DNA of 64,000 bases from Chloroflexota bacterium (GCA_021325635.1 JAJPGV010000027.1:62001-126000), one strand, 5' to 3'. Numbered from the stretch's first letter, positions 24,061 through 34,349 are shown. Made by a program: numbers and translations. The notes: a model not told the origin generated them from the letters alone.

Positions 24061-25875
24061 GTGCGCGCGCTGCTGCGGCTTCGCCGCTACTACGGCTACT
24101 ACTGGATAGGAGCGGTCGGCGCTTACGTCTGCGTTTTGGCCAGCTCCGTGACCACCCTCATCGTGCCGCGGTTGATCGGCGCCGCGGTGGACGGAGGCAT
24201 CGTCAAGCGCGACGTCCAGGCCCTGGTGTACTACGCCGTGCTCATCCTCATCGTCAGCGCGCTGCGCGGACTGGCCGCCTTTGGACAGGGCTATCTGGGG
24301 GAATCGTCAGCCCAGGGCGTCAGCTTCCAGCTGCGCAAGGCGCTGTACGCGCACCTACAGAACCTGTCCTTCAGCTTCCATGACCAGGCGCAAACGGGCG
24401 AGCTCATGGCCCGGGCCACGGCCGACGTTGAGGCTCTGCGCAACTTCACCGGCCGCGGCGTGCAGCAGATCGTCAATCTGGCCATTCTGCTGATCGGCGT
24501 AACCGTCGCGTTGCTGCGCGTCAACTGGATCCTGGCCCTGCTGTCGCTGGGTCTCGTGCCGGCGCTGACCTGGCGAACGTGGCTCTTCAGCAAACGCATC
24601 CGGCCGATGTACCGCGCCCTCCAGGGCCAGATTGCGGCTGTCGCCACCCTCATCCAGGAAAACATCTCCGGCGTTCGGGTGGTGAAGGCCTTTGGGCGCG
24701 AGCGCGAGGAGATCGAGCGCTTCGAAGCCGCCAACGACCGGCTGCATCACGACTATCTCAGCGCCGCCAAAGAGCAGGCCATCAACGCGCCCTTCCTGGA
24801 CATGCTGTCGAACTCCAGCACCGTGGTCATGCTGTGGGTCGGCGGCGTCCTGGTCATGACCAACCACATCACCATCGGCGAGCTGGTGGCCTTCTACACC
24901 TACATCCTGCAGCTGGTTCAGCCCATACGTCGAGGCGGATGGCTGATGGCCATGCAATCGCGAGCCCAGGCGGCCTGCGAGCGCGTCCTGGAGATCCTGG
25001 ACACGCCCATCAGCGTGGCCAACAAGGAGGGCGCGCTCCAGCTGCCACAGGTAGCGGGCCACGTCGAATTCCGCAACGTCTCGTGCGCCTACCATCCCGG
25101 CCGCCCGGTGATCGAGGGAGTGACCTTCAGCGTCGAGCCGGGGCAGATGATCGCCCTCGTCGGAGCTACCGGGTCGGGCAAGACCACCGTGGCCAACCTG
25201 ATTCCGCGCTTCTACGACGTGAGCGAGGGCGCGGTGCTGGTCGATGGCTATGACGTGCGCGACGTAACCCTCCATTCGCTTCGCCGCCAGGTCGGCATCG
25301 TGATGCAGGAGACGATGCTGTTCTCGGGCACGATTCGCGAGAACATCGCCTTCGGCCGGCCCGATGCCAGCGAGGACGAGATTCGCGCCGCGGCCCGCTC
25401 CGCACGGGCCGACGAGTTCATCGAGCGCCTGCCGCAAGGCTACGACACCGTCGTCGGCGAGCGCGGGGTTTCCCTGTCGGGCGGCCAGAAGCAGCGCGTG
25501 GCCATCGCCCGCGCGCTGATCCTCAACCCGCGCCTGCTCATCCTGGACGAGTTCACCTCGAGCGTCGACGTGGCAACGGAGCGCATCATCCGCGCCGCGC
25601 TGAACCGGCTCATGCGCAACCGCACCACCTTCGTCATCGCCCACCGGCTGTCGACGGTGCGCGCCGCCGACATGATCCTGGTGCTCGAACGCGGGCGGCT
25701 GGTCGCCGCCGGACGCCACGAGGAGCTGCTGCTCTCCAGTCCGACCTACCGCGAGATCAACGCCAGCCAGCTGGCCGAAAGCCCGGCCGCTCTGGCCCCC
25801 GCGGCGCTGGGGACCGACGATGGCCACGCCGAGGTACCCGATGAGCCCGAGCTGGCCGACGAGGTGCTGGCATGA
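24061..25875 (+). CDS. ABC exporter half-transporter, subunit 1
   Basis: The 604-residue protein is a fused membrane domain (six helices, residues about 15-330) and nucleotide-binding domain. Motifs: Walker A GATGSGKTT near 367, signature LSGGQKQRVAIARAL near 473, Walker B LLILDEFTSSVD near 493, and switch His in VIAHRLSTV. All are intact, although DEF replaces the more usual DEA/DES. It should pair with the next gene product as a heterodimeric multidrug or lipid exporter. GTG 24061 is the start. It ends in an ATGA overlap with subunit 2. Confidence 0.9.
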   Translation: MRALLRLRRYYGYYWIGAVGAYVCVLASSVTTLIVPRLIGAAVDGGIVKRDVQALVYYAVLILIVSALRGLAAFGQGYLGESSAQGVSFQLRKALYAHLQNLSFSFHDQAQTGELMARATADVEALRNFTGRGVQQIVNLAILLIGVTVALLRVNWILALLSLGLVPALTWRTWLFSKRIRPMYRALQGQIAAVATLIQENISGVRVVKAFGREREEIERFEAANDRLHHDYLSAAKEQAINAPFLDMLSNSSTVVMLWVGGVLVMTNHITIGELVAFYTYILQLVQPIRRGGWLMAMQSRAQAACERVLEILDTPISVANKEGALQLPQVAGHVEFRNVSCAYHPGRPVIEGVTFSVEPGQMIALVGATGSGKTTVANLIPRFYDVSEGAVLVDGYDVRDVTLHSLRRQVGIVMQETMLFSGTIRENIAFGRPDASEDEIRAAARSARADEFIERLPQGYDTVVGERGVSLSGGQKQRVAIARALILNPRLLILDEFTSSVDVATERIIRAALNRLMRNRTTFVIAHRLSTVRAADMILVLERGRLVAAGRHEELLLSSPTYREINASQLAESPAALAPAALGTDDGHAEVPDEPELADEVLA

Positions 25876-27704
25876 TGGATCTGCCGGGAGGCTGGCGCAG
25901 CGGGCCTGGCCTGCGCGACGTCGAGGACATTCGCGGCGCGGCCTACAATCCGAAGATTGCCCGACGGGCGCTCAGCTATGTGGCGCCCTACAAGAAGCTG
26001 GCCATCCTGGCGCTGCTGCTCACCTTTCTCGGCGCCGGCCTGAACATGCTCGGACCGTACCTGGTCAAGATCGCCATCGATTCATACATCACCAAGGGCG
26101 ACTTCCAGGGATTAACGGTCATCGTCGCCGCCACGCTGGTCGTCTACGTGGCCTACTTCTGGGCCACCTCCCGCCAGACGCTGATCATCTCGGACGTCGG
26201 CCAGAAGATCCTGCGAACGATGCGCTCACAGATGTTCGAGCACCTCCAGCGGATGCCGCTGCGCTACTATGACGAGCATGCCACCGGGGCCATCGTGTCC
26301 CGACTGATCAACGACGTCTCAGTGATGAACGACCTCCTGACCAACGGCCTGCTGGTGCTGTTCGGGGACGCCTTCACCCTGGTCGGCACCATCGTCATCA
26401 TGCTGGTGATGAGCCCGCGGCTGGCGCTCACCACCTTCGCCGTGCTGCCGGTCATGGTGGTTGCCATCCTCATCTTCACCCATCGCGCCAAGACGGCCTT
26501 TCGCATTACCCGCGAGAAGATCGGGGCCGTCGCGGCCGGGTTCCAGGAAACCATCGACGGGATGAAGGTCGTGCAGGCCTTCGTGCGCGAGCAGACCAGC
26601 CAGAGCGAGTTCAACCAGATCAACGAAGAGAACCGCGTAGCCAACATCCACTCCAACACCCTTTCCTCCGGCCTCATGCCTGTGGTCGAATTCGACAACG
26701 CCCTGGCCACGATTGCCGTCATCGCCTACGGCGGCACGCTGGTGCTCAGCGGCCAGGTCACGGTCGGCATCCTGGTGGCCTTCCTGGCGTACATCACCCG
26801 CTTCTTCGGGCCCATCCGGACGCTGTCGCAGTTCTACAACCAGCTGCAATCCGCCACGGCCGGCGCCGAGAAGGTGTTCGACCTGCTGGACCAGCCGGTC
26901 ACCCTGGTCGAAGCCGAGAATCCCCTCTCGCTGGCCTCGGTTCGCGGCGACGTCGAGTTCCGAGACGTCTCCTTTTCGTACGGACGCGAGCCGGTGTTGC
27001 GGGACGTCAGCTTCCATGCCGCCCCCGGCCAGATGGTGGCCATGGTCGGACACACCGGCGCCGGTAAGACCACCGTGGCCAGCCTGCTGTCGCGCTTCTA
27101 CGATCCGGTCGAAGGGGCCGTGCTGCTGGACGGCCACGACCTGCGCGAGCTGTCGTTCGAGACGCTCCGCGGGAACATCGCCCTGGTCCTGCAGGACAAT
27201 TTCCTGTTTGCCGGCAGCATTCGGGAGAACATTCGCTACGGTAAGCCCACCGCGACCGACGAGGAGGTCGAGAAGGCCGCGAGGGCGGCTAACGCTGAGG
27301 AGTTCATCCTCCGTCAGCCGCTCGGCTACGACACTCCGGTGATGGAGCGCGCCGCCAATCTGTCCCTGGGGCAGCGGCAGCTGATCGCCATCGCTCGCGC
27401 CGCCCTGGCCGATCCGCGAGTCCTGATCCTGGATGAAGCGACCTCGAACATCGACTCGCGCACCGAGCTGCTGGTGCAAAAGGCGCTGCAGAAGCTCCTG
27501 GCAGGCCGCACAAGCCTGGTTATCGCCCACCGGCTGTCGACCATTCGCTCGGCCGACCTGGTGCTGGTTCTGGACAAGGGCCAGATCGTCGAGCGCGGCC
27601 GGCACGAAGAGCTGCTGAGCCGGGGAGGCTTTTACTACCAGCTGCACCAGCAGCAGTTCGCCGAGCCGGCGGCGCTGCCGGAAGCGGAGCCGATCAGCGC
27701 ATAG
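25872..27704 (+). CDS. ABC exporter half-transporter, subunit 2
   Basis: The 610-residue partner overlaps subunit 1 by four bases (ATGA). Motifs: membrane domain residues about 30-350, Walker A GHTGAGKTT near 392, a variant signature LSLGQRQLIAIARAA near 496, Walker B VLILDEATSNID near 517 and switch VIAHRLSTI. LSLGQ instead of LSGGQ hints at one weaker composite ATP site, as in asymmetric heterodimeric exporters such as TM287/288 or BmrCD. Its last 11 bases overlap the convergent mutS2 gene. Confidence 0.9.
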   Translation: MMDLPGGWRSGPGLRDVEDIRGAAYNPKIARRALSYVAPYKKLAILALLLTFLGAGLNMLGPYLVKIAIDSYITKGDFQGLTVIVAATLVVYVAYFWATSRQTLIISDVGQKILRTMRSQMFEHLQRMPLRYYDEHATGAIVSRLINDVSVMNDLLTNGLLVLFGDAFTLVGTIVIMLVMSPRLALTTFAVLPVMVVAILIFTHRAKTAFRITREKIGAVAAGFQETIDGMKVVQAFVREQTSQSEFNQINEENRVANIHSNTLSSGLMPVVEFDNALATIAVIAYGGTLVLSGQVTVGILVAFLAYITRFFGPIRTLSQFYNQLQSATAGAEKVFDLLDQPVTLVEAENPLSLASVRGDVEFRDVSFSYGREPVLRDVSFHAAPGQMVAMVGHTGAGKTTVASLLSRFYDPVEGAVLLDGHDLRELSFETLRGNIALVLQDNFLFAGSIRENIRYGKPTATDEEVEKAARAANAEEFILRQPLGYDTPVMERAANLSLGQRQLIAIARAALADPRVLILDEATSNIDSRTELLVQKALQKLLAGRTSLVIAHRLSTIRSADLVLVLDKGQIVERGRHEELLSRGGFYYQLHQQQFAEPAALPEAEPISA

Positions 27705-30039
27705 CCAGCGTCACGATCGTGACGCCATCGCCACCCTCCGCGGCTGAGGCTGGCTCAAATCCGCTGACGTACGGCTGCTGCGCCAGGTAGTCGCGCACCA
27801 GCCGGCGGACGATGCCACTGCCATGCCCATGAATGATCTTCAGGAAGCCGACCCCGGCGCTGAAGGCTTCGTTCAGCTCCCGGTCCAGCAGCGGCTCGAC
27901 TTCATCGGCCCGCACGCCACGCAGGTCCAGCGGCGTGCCCAGCGAATGCACCGGGCCGGAGATCGAGGCAGGCTGAAAGGTCGCGCCCTCCTCGCGCCGT
28001 CGGGGCCTCTGCGCCCGCACCAGGCCCGAGGCGGGCGTGCGCACCCTGAATGGCCCGGCTTGGACCTCCACCTCGCCCTTGGCGTTGGCTGTGGACAGCA
28101 CTTGAGCGGGTCCCGAGAAGCCCGGAACGTGCACGAAATCACCCACCTTCACCGGCTGGGCAGTGGCAGTCGCCGGGCGCGCCGGACGCCGCTGCTCCAG
28201 CTTCGCCGCGGACTGCGCCACCTCCTCCCGCAGCTGCCGCAGCTCGGCCGGAGCCTGGCGCGCGCGTGCCAGCCGCTGGGCCACACGGGCTACCTCCCGG
28301 CGCACGTCGGCCAGCTCCGCTTCGGCCTGGGCCAGCGCCGTCTCGCGCGCCTCTTCGCGCAGCCGCTCAGCCTCGACCAGCGCCTCCTCGGCCTCCAACC
28401 GCAGGCGGCGCAGCTGCTGCTGCTCGCGGCTGGCCCGGTTGCGCTCGCGCGCCGCCAGCCGCTCCTTGCGCTGGATGTCGTCGAGCAGGCTCTCGGCGCG
28501 CAGGTGTTCGGTCGATAAGCCGCCGCGGGCGCGCTCGATGATCTCTTCGGGCAGCCCCAGCCGCGAGGCAATGGCGAAGGCATTGCTGCGGCCTGGGGTG
28601 CCGATGCGCAGCCGGTACGTCGGCGACAGCGTGCGCAGGTCGAACTCGACCGAAGCGTTCTCCACGGCCTCACGCTGCTGGGCGAACGTCTTAAGCGCGG
28701 AATAGTGGGTCGTGGCTACGGTAGAAACGCCGCGCGCCAGCAGGTAATCCAGGACCGCTTCCGCCAGGGCCGACCCTTCGTCCGGGTCCGTTCCGGCGCC
28801 TAGCTCGTCCAGCAGCAGCAGCGCCTTGGATCCCGCCTGCCGCAGCATGGCGACGATAGTTTTCAGGTGCCCTGAAAAGGTGCTCAGGCTCTGCTCGATG
28901 CTCTGCTCGTCTCCGATGTCGGCCAGCACCTGCTCGAATACGCACACCTTTGACCCCGACGCCGCGGGGATGCGCAGTCCGCACTGCGCCATCAACGTCA
29001 GCAAGCCCACCGTCTTGAGGGCCACGGTCTTGCCGCCGGTATTCGGCCCGGTGATCACCAGCACCCGGTACCCTTCGCCCAGCCGTATGGTTTGCGGCAC
29101 GGCGCTTTCACCCAGCAGCGGGTGCCGCGCCTCGATCAAATCGACCACGCCCTGGGCGTTGAGCTCGGGCTCCGTTGCTTGCAGGCGGTCGGCCAGCCGC
29201 GCCTTGGCGAACGTGGCGTCGAGCGCCGCCAGCGCCTGCACCAGCTCGTCCAGCTCCTTCGCCTCGAGTGCGACCCGGCCCGACAGCACCCGCAGGATGC
29301 GCTCCACTTCGCGCTGCTCCTCCAGCTGGCTCTGCCGCCAATCGTTGGTCATATCCACCGTGACCAGCGGCTCCAGGAAGAGCGTGGCTCCGCTCTCCGA
29401 CTGGTCGTGGATGACACCCCGTATGTGGTGGCGGTAGCCCGCCTTGACGGCCAGAACGTAGCGCCCATTGCGCTCAGTAACGATCGGCTCCTGGATGGCC
29501 TCGGCATTGTTCGGATCGTTGATGATGCCTTCGAGCCGGCGCATGATGCGGTCTCGCCCGCTTCGCACCTCGACGCGCAGCCGCGCCAGCGCCGGCGAGG
29601 CGCTGTCGACCACTTCGGCCCGATCGTTGATCGTCTCGGCGATCTCCTGGCGCAGGGCGGGCAGCGCATGCAGGCGGCCCGCAAACGTGGCCAGCTGCGG
29701 ATAGACCAGCTGCCCGCGATGCAGCAGCTCGTGCAGCGCCCTGCCGGCCTCGATGGTGCCCAGGACCTCCAGCAGCTCCGCCGGCTGCAGGATTGCGCCG
29801 AGGCCGGCCCGGCTCACGATCGGCCGGACGTCTTTGGCGGCGCCGATCGACACGCTGGGCCGGCTCGCCAGCAGTCGTGACGCCTCGGCTGTGGCCGCCT
29901 GCAGCGCCTGGACCCTGGCCAGCGACGTCTCCGGCTGCAGGCTCAGCAGCAGCTCGCGGCTCGCCGAAAACGACGCCAACCCCGCAAGCTGGTCCAGGAT
30001 CTTATCCAGCTCCAGGGTCTTGAGATGCTTGGGGTCCAC
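27694..30039 (-). CDS. mutS2: Endonuclease MutS2
   Basis: The 781-residue protein has the MutS core and clamp helices, Walker A GPNTGGKTVALKT near residue 327 and Walker B LLLLDELGAGTDPDEG. A long coiled-coil segment (QRKERLAARERNRASREQQQ onward) follows, and then a C-terminal Smr domain with LDLRGVRADEV and the IHGHGSGIVRRLVRDYL signature. MutS2 lacks the mismatch-recognition domain. It acts on branched DNA or, in Bacillus, on collided ribosomes. It uses GTG 30039 and lies downstream of pheT in the same direction; its 3-prime end overlaps the ABC gene. Confidence 0.93.
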   Translation of the reverse strand: MDPKHLKTLELDKILDQLAGLASFSASRELLLSLQPETSLARVQALQAATAEASRLLASRPSVSIGAAKDVRPIVSRAGLGAILQPAELLEVLGTIEAGRALHELLHRGQLVYPQLATFAGRLHALPALRQEIAETINDRAEVVDSASPALARLRVEVRSGRDRIMRRLEGIINDPNNAEAIQEPIVTERNGRYVLAVKAGYRHHIRGVIHDQSESGATLFLEPLVTVDMTNDWRQSQLEEQREVERILRVLSGRVALEAKELDELVQALAALDATFAKARLADRLQATEPELNAQGVVDLIEARHPLLGESAVPQTIRLGEGYRVLVITGPNTGGKTVALKTVGLLTLMAQCGLRIPAASGSKVCVFEQVLADIGDEQSIEQSLSTFSGHLKTIVAMLRQAGSKALLLLDELGAGTDPDEGSALAEAVLDYLLARGVSTVATTHYSALKTFAQQREAVENASVEFDLRTLSPTYRLRIGTPGRSNAFAIASRLGLPEEIIERARGGLSTEHLRAESLLDDIQRKERLAARERNRASREQQQLRRLRLEAEEALVEAERLREEARETALAQAEAELADVRREVARVAQRLARARQAPAELRQLREEVAQSAAKLEQRRPARPATATAQPVKVGDFVHVPGFSGPAQVLSTANAKGEVEVQAGPFRVRTPASGLVRAQRPRRREEGATFQPASISGPVHSLGTPLDLRGVRADEVEPLLDRELNEAFSAGVGFLKIIHGHGSGIVRRLVRDYLAQQPYVSGFEPASAAEGGDGVTIVTLAMR

Positions 30040-30084
30040 CAGTGCAGCCGCCGGACGGCTATCCGTTTCCGGCCACGCTCCTAC

Positions 30085-32523
30085 CTAGCGCTGCACCGCG
30101 CCGAGCCGCTCGCGCAGCGCCGCCATGATGGCGTCCCGAACGTCGTTCGCTTCTTCGTCGGTCAGCGTGCGTTCATCCGATTGCAGGGTGAACGAGTATG
30201 ACAGGCTGCGCCGGCCGTCCGGCAGCTGGAAGACGTCGGCCAGCGCGACCTCGGTCAGCAGCTCGCCGCCGCTCGACGCGATCGCCTGCTGCACCTGCTC
30301 GGCGGCCACCTCCGGCCCAACAGCCACTGTCAGCTGACGGGACACCGCCGGGAAGCGTCGAATGCCCTGATAACGGCGCTGCCGGGCAGCTCGGTCGGCC
30401 AGCGCCTGGAGGTCGAGCTCGGCGACCAGCACGGGATCGGGCGGGAGGTCCAGACGCTCTCGAATCAGCGGATGGAGCTCGCCGACGTAGCCCAGCAGGT
30501 CGTCGCCGGCGCGCACCGCCGCGACCCGTCCGGGGTGCAGCGACGGGTGCTCCGCCACGGAGAACGAGGCCTCGACGTCCGCCTCACCGAGAATCGCCTC
30601 GACCGCGCCGCGCATGTCGGAGAAGTCCGCGTTGCGGCCATCCGGCAGCCATGAGGGCGGCAGCCAGGGGCCGGCCGCGAGCAGCGCCAGGATCTTCCGC
30701 TCGTCGGGCAGATCCCCCAGGCGCTGCCAGTAGGCGCGCCCGATCTCGAAGAACTTGAGGCCGCCGCCGGCGTGGCGCCGGTTGGAGGCGTACACGTGCA
30801 GGATGCTGGGCAGCAACGACGTTCGCAGGAACGCTTGCTCCTCGCTCATGGCGTTGGCCAGGCGCAGCGGCTCGATGAACAGCGCCGTGAGGAGGCTGGG
30901 CGGCTCGAACAGCTCTTCCTGGTCGACGATGAGCTCGCGGTTAGCCGCCTCCGACACCAGCGAATAGGTGATGGCCTCGCTGAAACCCGCTCCGCGCAGC
31001 AGCTGCCGCAGCCGGTCCTCCAGGGCCATGCGGGCCGTCCACTCCAGCGGCTGGGCGGGAACGAGCGGGATGTCACCGCTGGGCATCGTCACCGGGAGGT
31101 CGTCGTAGCCGGTGATGCGCGCCACCTCCTCGACCAGATCGGCCTCCTGCTTCAGGTCCAGCCGCCAGGAGGGCACCGTCACGGCCAGGCGCCGGCGGCC
31201 GTCACCATCGGCCGGCTGGCTCACCTCGCAGCCGAGGCTCCCCAGGACGCGGCTGACGTGCTCATCGGAATACTGCTTGCCCAGCAGGCGCCCGGTCTCG
31301 GCCACGTCGAAGTCGATGACTAGGGGCGTGTGATCGATGTAGTCGACGTCCAGGGCCCCCGGCGCGGCCACGCCGCCCGCCAGCTCGCCGAACCAGTAGC
31401 AGGCATGGTCGGCCGCCGTTCGCGTAATGGCGGGATCCACGCCGCGCTCGAAGCGCCGCACCGCTTCGCTGTGCATGCCCAGCCTGCGAGCGGTCCGGCG
31501 CATGGTCACGGCGTCGAAGTTGGCCGACTCCAGCAGCACGTTGTGGGTTGTGTCCTTCACCTCGGACTCGGCTCCGCCCATGATGCCGCCCAGGCCGATG
31601 CTGCCTTCGGCGTCGGCAATGACCACCATGTCCGCCGTCAGGATGCGCTCCACCCCGTCCAGCGTGGTCAAGCGCTCCCCTTCGGCTGCCCGGCGGACGA
31701 TGATCCGCTGCCCGCGCAGGTAGTCGTAGTCGTAGGCGTGCAGCGGCTTGCCCCACTCCAGCATGATGAAGTTGGTCACGTCCACCACGTTGTTGATGGA
31801 GCGCACGTCGGCCGCGTGCAGCAGGCTCTGCAGCCACCAGGGCGACTGTCCAATCGTCACGTCGCGCACCAGCCGAGCCACGAAGCGAGGACACAGCTCG
31901 GGCGCCTCGATGCGCACCTGGAAGCCCTGGGCAATTGGCTCGCCCCGCTCGGTTACCGTCGCCGGCGGAATGCGAACAGATCGGCCCGTCAGCGCGGCCA
32001 CTTCGCGAGCGATGCCGATGACTGCCAGGCAGTCGCCGCGCCCCGGCTTGATGGCGAGCTCCAGGACGTCGTCGCCCAGCACGCCCGCCAGCGACCGGCC
32101 CGGAGTCTCCGACGGATCCAGCACCAGGATGCCGCTGTGATCCGGTGACAGGCCAAGCTCATCTGCGGCGCACAACATGCCCTCGGACACCACACCTCGG
32201 ATGGGCCGCGCCTCCAGCGCCTGGCCCTGAATGACCGCGCCGATCGGGGCGAAGGGCACCTTCTGGCCAACGGCGATGTTCGGAGCGCCGCACACCACGC
32301 GCAGGGTGTGGGCGCCGAGGTTGACGGTCGCCAGCTGCAGCCGGTCGGCGTTCGGATGCCGTTCGATCTCCAGGATCTCGGCCACCTGCAGGCGCTCCCA
32401 CTCTGAGCCGATGCGCTCGATGCGATCGACCTCGGTGCCGGCCGCCGTAAGCAGCTTGGCCAGCGCCTCAGCGTCGCGGTCGAGCTCGACGTAGCGCGCG
32501 AGCCACTTCAGCGGCACCTTCAT
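30085..32523 (-). CDS. pheT: Phenylalanine-tRNA ligase beta subunit
   Basis: The 812-residue protein shows the full-length bacterial layout. Residues about 40-150 are the tRNA-binding EMAP-like domain (VAEILEIERHPNADRLQLAT), followed by B3/B4 editing domains (MLEWGKPLHAYDYDYLRG), the B5 domain, the catalytic-like core and the C-terminal anticodon-binding FDX-ACB domain (RRFPAVSRQLTVAVG). It forms an alpha2-beta2 enzyme with PheS, encoded just upstream (58-base gap). Confidence 0.95.
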   Translation of the reverse strand: MKVPLKWLARYVELDRDAEALAKLLTAAGTEVDRIERIGSEWERLQVAEILEIERHPNADRLQLATVNLGAHTLRVVCGAPNIAVGQKVPFAPIGAVIQGQALEARPIRGVVSEGMLCAADELGLSPDHSGILVLDPSETPGRSLAGVLGDDVLELAIKPGRGDCLAVIGIAREVAALTGRSVRIPPATVTERGEPIAQGFQVRIEAPELCPRFVARLVRDVTIGQSPWWLQSLLHAADVRSINNVVDVTNFIMLEWGKPLHAYDYDYLRGQRIIVRRAAEGERLTTLDGVERILTADMVVIADAEGSIGLGGIMGGAESEVKDTTHNVLLESANFDAVTMRRTARRLGMHSEAVRRFERGVDPAITRTAADHACYWFGELAGGVAAPGALDVDYIDHTPLVIDFDVAETGRLLGKQYSDEHVSRVLGSLGCEVSQPADGDGRRRLAVTVPSWRLDLKQEADLVEEVARITGYDDLPVTMPSGDIPLVPAQPLEWTARMALEDRLRQLLRGAGFSEAITYSLVSEAANRELIVDQEELFEPPSLLTALFIEPLRLANAMSEEQAFLRTSLLPSILHVYASNRRHAGGGLKFFEIGRAYWQRLGDLPDERKILALLAAGPWLPPSWLPDGRNADFSDMRGAVEAILGEADVEASFSVAEHPSLHPGRVAAVRAGDDLLGYVGELHPLIRERLDLPPDPVLVAELDLQALADRAARQRRYQGIRRFPAVSRQLTVAVGPEVAAEQVQQAIASSGGELLTEVALADVFQLPDGRRSLSYSFTLQSDERTLTDEEANDVRDAIMAALRERLGAVQR

Positions 32524-32581
32524 GCGCGGACCGCCGAATAGATTAGGCCGGCGAAAACACCGCCGGGATAGGCGGGCGGCG

Positions 32582-33607
32582 TCATCCGACCTGCCTCAGG
32601 AAGCGCAAGTCGTTGCCCTGGAACAGGCGGATGTCGTCGATCCCGTGCTTGAGCATCGCTATGCGCTCCACGCCCAGGCCGAAAGCCCAGCCGGTGTACC
32701 TGTCGGGATCGATGTTGACGCCTCGCAGGACGTCGGGGTGGACCATACCGCAGCCGAGGATCTCCAGCCAGCCGCTGTAGCTGCACACCCGGCAGCCGGC
32801 GCCCTGGCACACGCCGCAGTCGATCGACATCTGCGCGCCCGGCTCCACGAAGGGGAAGCCCTGGTCGCAGCCGAAGCGCGTCTTGCGTTCCTGCCCGAAC
32901 ACGCCCCGCGCCATGTAGCTGAGCATGCCCATCATGTCGCTCATGGTGGTGCGATCGTCCACCATCAGGCCCTCCATCTGGAAGAACACCGCTTCATGGC
33001 TGGCGTCGGTGGCCTCATTGCGATACACCCGCCCCGGCACGAGGACCCGGATTGGCGGCTGGCCCACGTGCAGGAGGGAGCGCACCTGCACCGGCGAGGT
33101 ATGGGTCCGCAGCAGCATCTTGTCCGTGAGCCAGAACGTATCGGTCTCGTCGCGGGCCGGGTGATCCGCTGGAATGCCCAGCATTGTGAAGTTGTAGTGC
33201 TCCCATTCCACCTCCGGCCCCTCGATGATCTGGAAGCCCATCGAGCGAAAGAGGTCGGAGATCTGCTGGATGACCTGAGTGATGGGATGCGCATGGCCGC
33301 GCGGCAGGGGACGGCCGGGCAGGGTCACGTCGACGCGCTCGCGCTCCAGCTGCGCGGTCAGGGCCGCGCGGCTCATCGCATCTTTGCGAGCCTCGTAGGC
33401 CTGCTCCAGCTGGCGCTTGGCCTCGTTGAGGAGCTGGCCGGTCTCCCGGCGCTTGTCCGCAGCAACCTGCCCCAGCGCGCCGAAGGCCTGCATCAGCTCG
33501 CTCTTGCGCCCGAGGTAGGCTACCCGCCAATCCTCCAGCGCCGCGAGGTCCTCGACGTGCGCCAGCGCCTGCAGTCCGAGCGAAGGGTCGTATAGCTGAT
33601 CCGTCAT
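32582..33607 (-). CDS. pheS: Phenylalanine-tRNA ligase alpha subunit
   Basis: The catalytic class II subunit. I use ATG 33607, giving 341 residues with the usual N-terminal coiled coil, instead of the longer track form. Class II motifs are visible: GHAHPITQVIQQISDLFRSM, motif 2 (HPARDETDTFWL), then the Cys-containing GQGFPFVEPG-type segment and motif 3 GWAFGLGVERIAMLKHGIDD. It is co-transcribed with pheT. Confidence 0.95.
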   Translation of the reverse strand: MTDQLYDPSLGLQALAHVEDLAALEDWRVAYLGRKSELMQAFGALGQVAADKRRETGQLLNEAKRQLEQAYEARKDAMSRAALTAQLERERVDVTLPGRPLPRGHAHPITQVIQQISDLFRSMGFQIIEGPEVEWEHYNFTMLGIPADHPARDETDTFWLTDKMLLRTHTSPVQVRSLLHVGQPPIRVLVPGRVYRNEATDASHEAVFFQMEGLMVDDRTTMSDMMGMLSYMARGVFGQERKTRFGCDQGFPFVEPGAQMSIDCGVCQGAGCRVCSYSGWLEILGCGMVHPDVLRGVNIDPDRYTGWAFGLGVERIAMLKHGIDDIRLFQGNDLRFLRQVG

Positions 33608-33662
33608 CGTCAACCTGTCTATTGTCCGGCCTCGCGGCTCACTGCGTGTATGTAGCACATGA

Positions 33663-34349
33663 TCACTGCGCCTCGACGGCGCGGCGAGCGGCGAACAGCA
33701 GGATCGCCGCCGAGGCCGCGGCGTTGAGCGATTCCGTGCCCGGCGCCATGGGGATGGTCACCCGATCTGCAGCCGGCAGGTCGGTCGCCGGGCCGCGCGC
33801 TTCGCTGCCGATGACCAGCGCCGCGGCGCGCGTCCAGTCCACCGACCAGTACGGATCGCCCTCTCGGGCATCAGCCACCAGCAGGCGCCGCTGGCCGATC
33901 GCCAGCGGCATCTCGCGCCAGGGCACGTCGAGCAGCAGGTTCAGGTGGAAGTGCGCGCCCATCCCCGCCCGCACGGCCTTCGGGCTCCAGAGGTCGGTAG
34001 TTGCCTGCGTGGCCACCACCGTGCCGACCCCCGCCGCTCTGGCTGTGCGCAGCATGCTGCCCGCGTTGCCGGGATCGGCGATCCCATCGAGGACCAGCGC
34101 CAGACCCTCCTCCGCGACGGGCCGCGCTGCCGGCAGCGCGGCAGCCGCGACCACACCCTGCGAGAACACAGTGTCGGTCAACGACTTGAGCAAAGGCTCG
34201 GCGATCTCTTCAGCCTCGGCGCTGTGCTCCAGCCGCCGCCGCAGCGCACGGCCTTGGGCCGTGGACGCCAGCCGTTCAGGCGCGTACAGAATGGGGCTCA
34301 CCGGCAGGCCGGACGAGAGCGCTTCCTCCAGCAGCCGCACGCCCTCCAC
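33663..34349 (-). CDS. TrmH/SpoU-family RNA 2-O-methyltransferase
   Basis: This family methylates ribose 2-OH in rRNA or tRNA. The 228 residues from GTG 34349 contain the three knotted SPOUT motifs: LVLDGIADPGNAGSMLRTAR (motif 1, N for catalysis), LVIGSEARGPATDL (motif 2) and VTIPMAPGTESLNAAASAAI (motif 3). Coding sequence clearly continues upstream in frame (TSAHNPKIKLLRSLSQRKQR then LCLVEG), the normal N-terminal substrate domain of this family. The true start probably lies near 34436 at a non-standard codon. It is between rplT and pheS in one operon. Confidence 0.88.
   Translation of the reverse strand: MEGVRLLEEALSSGLPVSPILYAPERLASTAQGRALRRRLEHSAEAEEIAEPLLKSLTDTVFSQGVVAAAALPAARPVAEEGLALVLDGIADPGNAGSMLRTARAAGVGTVVATQATTDLWSPKAVRAGMGAHFHLNLLLDVPWREMPLAIGQRRLLVADAREGDPYWSVDWTRAAALVIGSEARGPATDLPAADRVTIPMAPGTESLNAAASAAILLFAARRAVEAQ

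Noticed and set aside
24355-25827. 490-residue minus-strand ORF
   Set aside because: Antisense to ABC exporter subunit 1, whose Walker and signature motifs are intact.
26319-27647. 442-residue minus-strand ORF
   Set aside because: Antisense to ABC exporter subunit 2.
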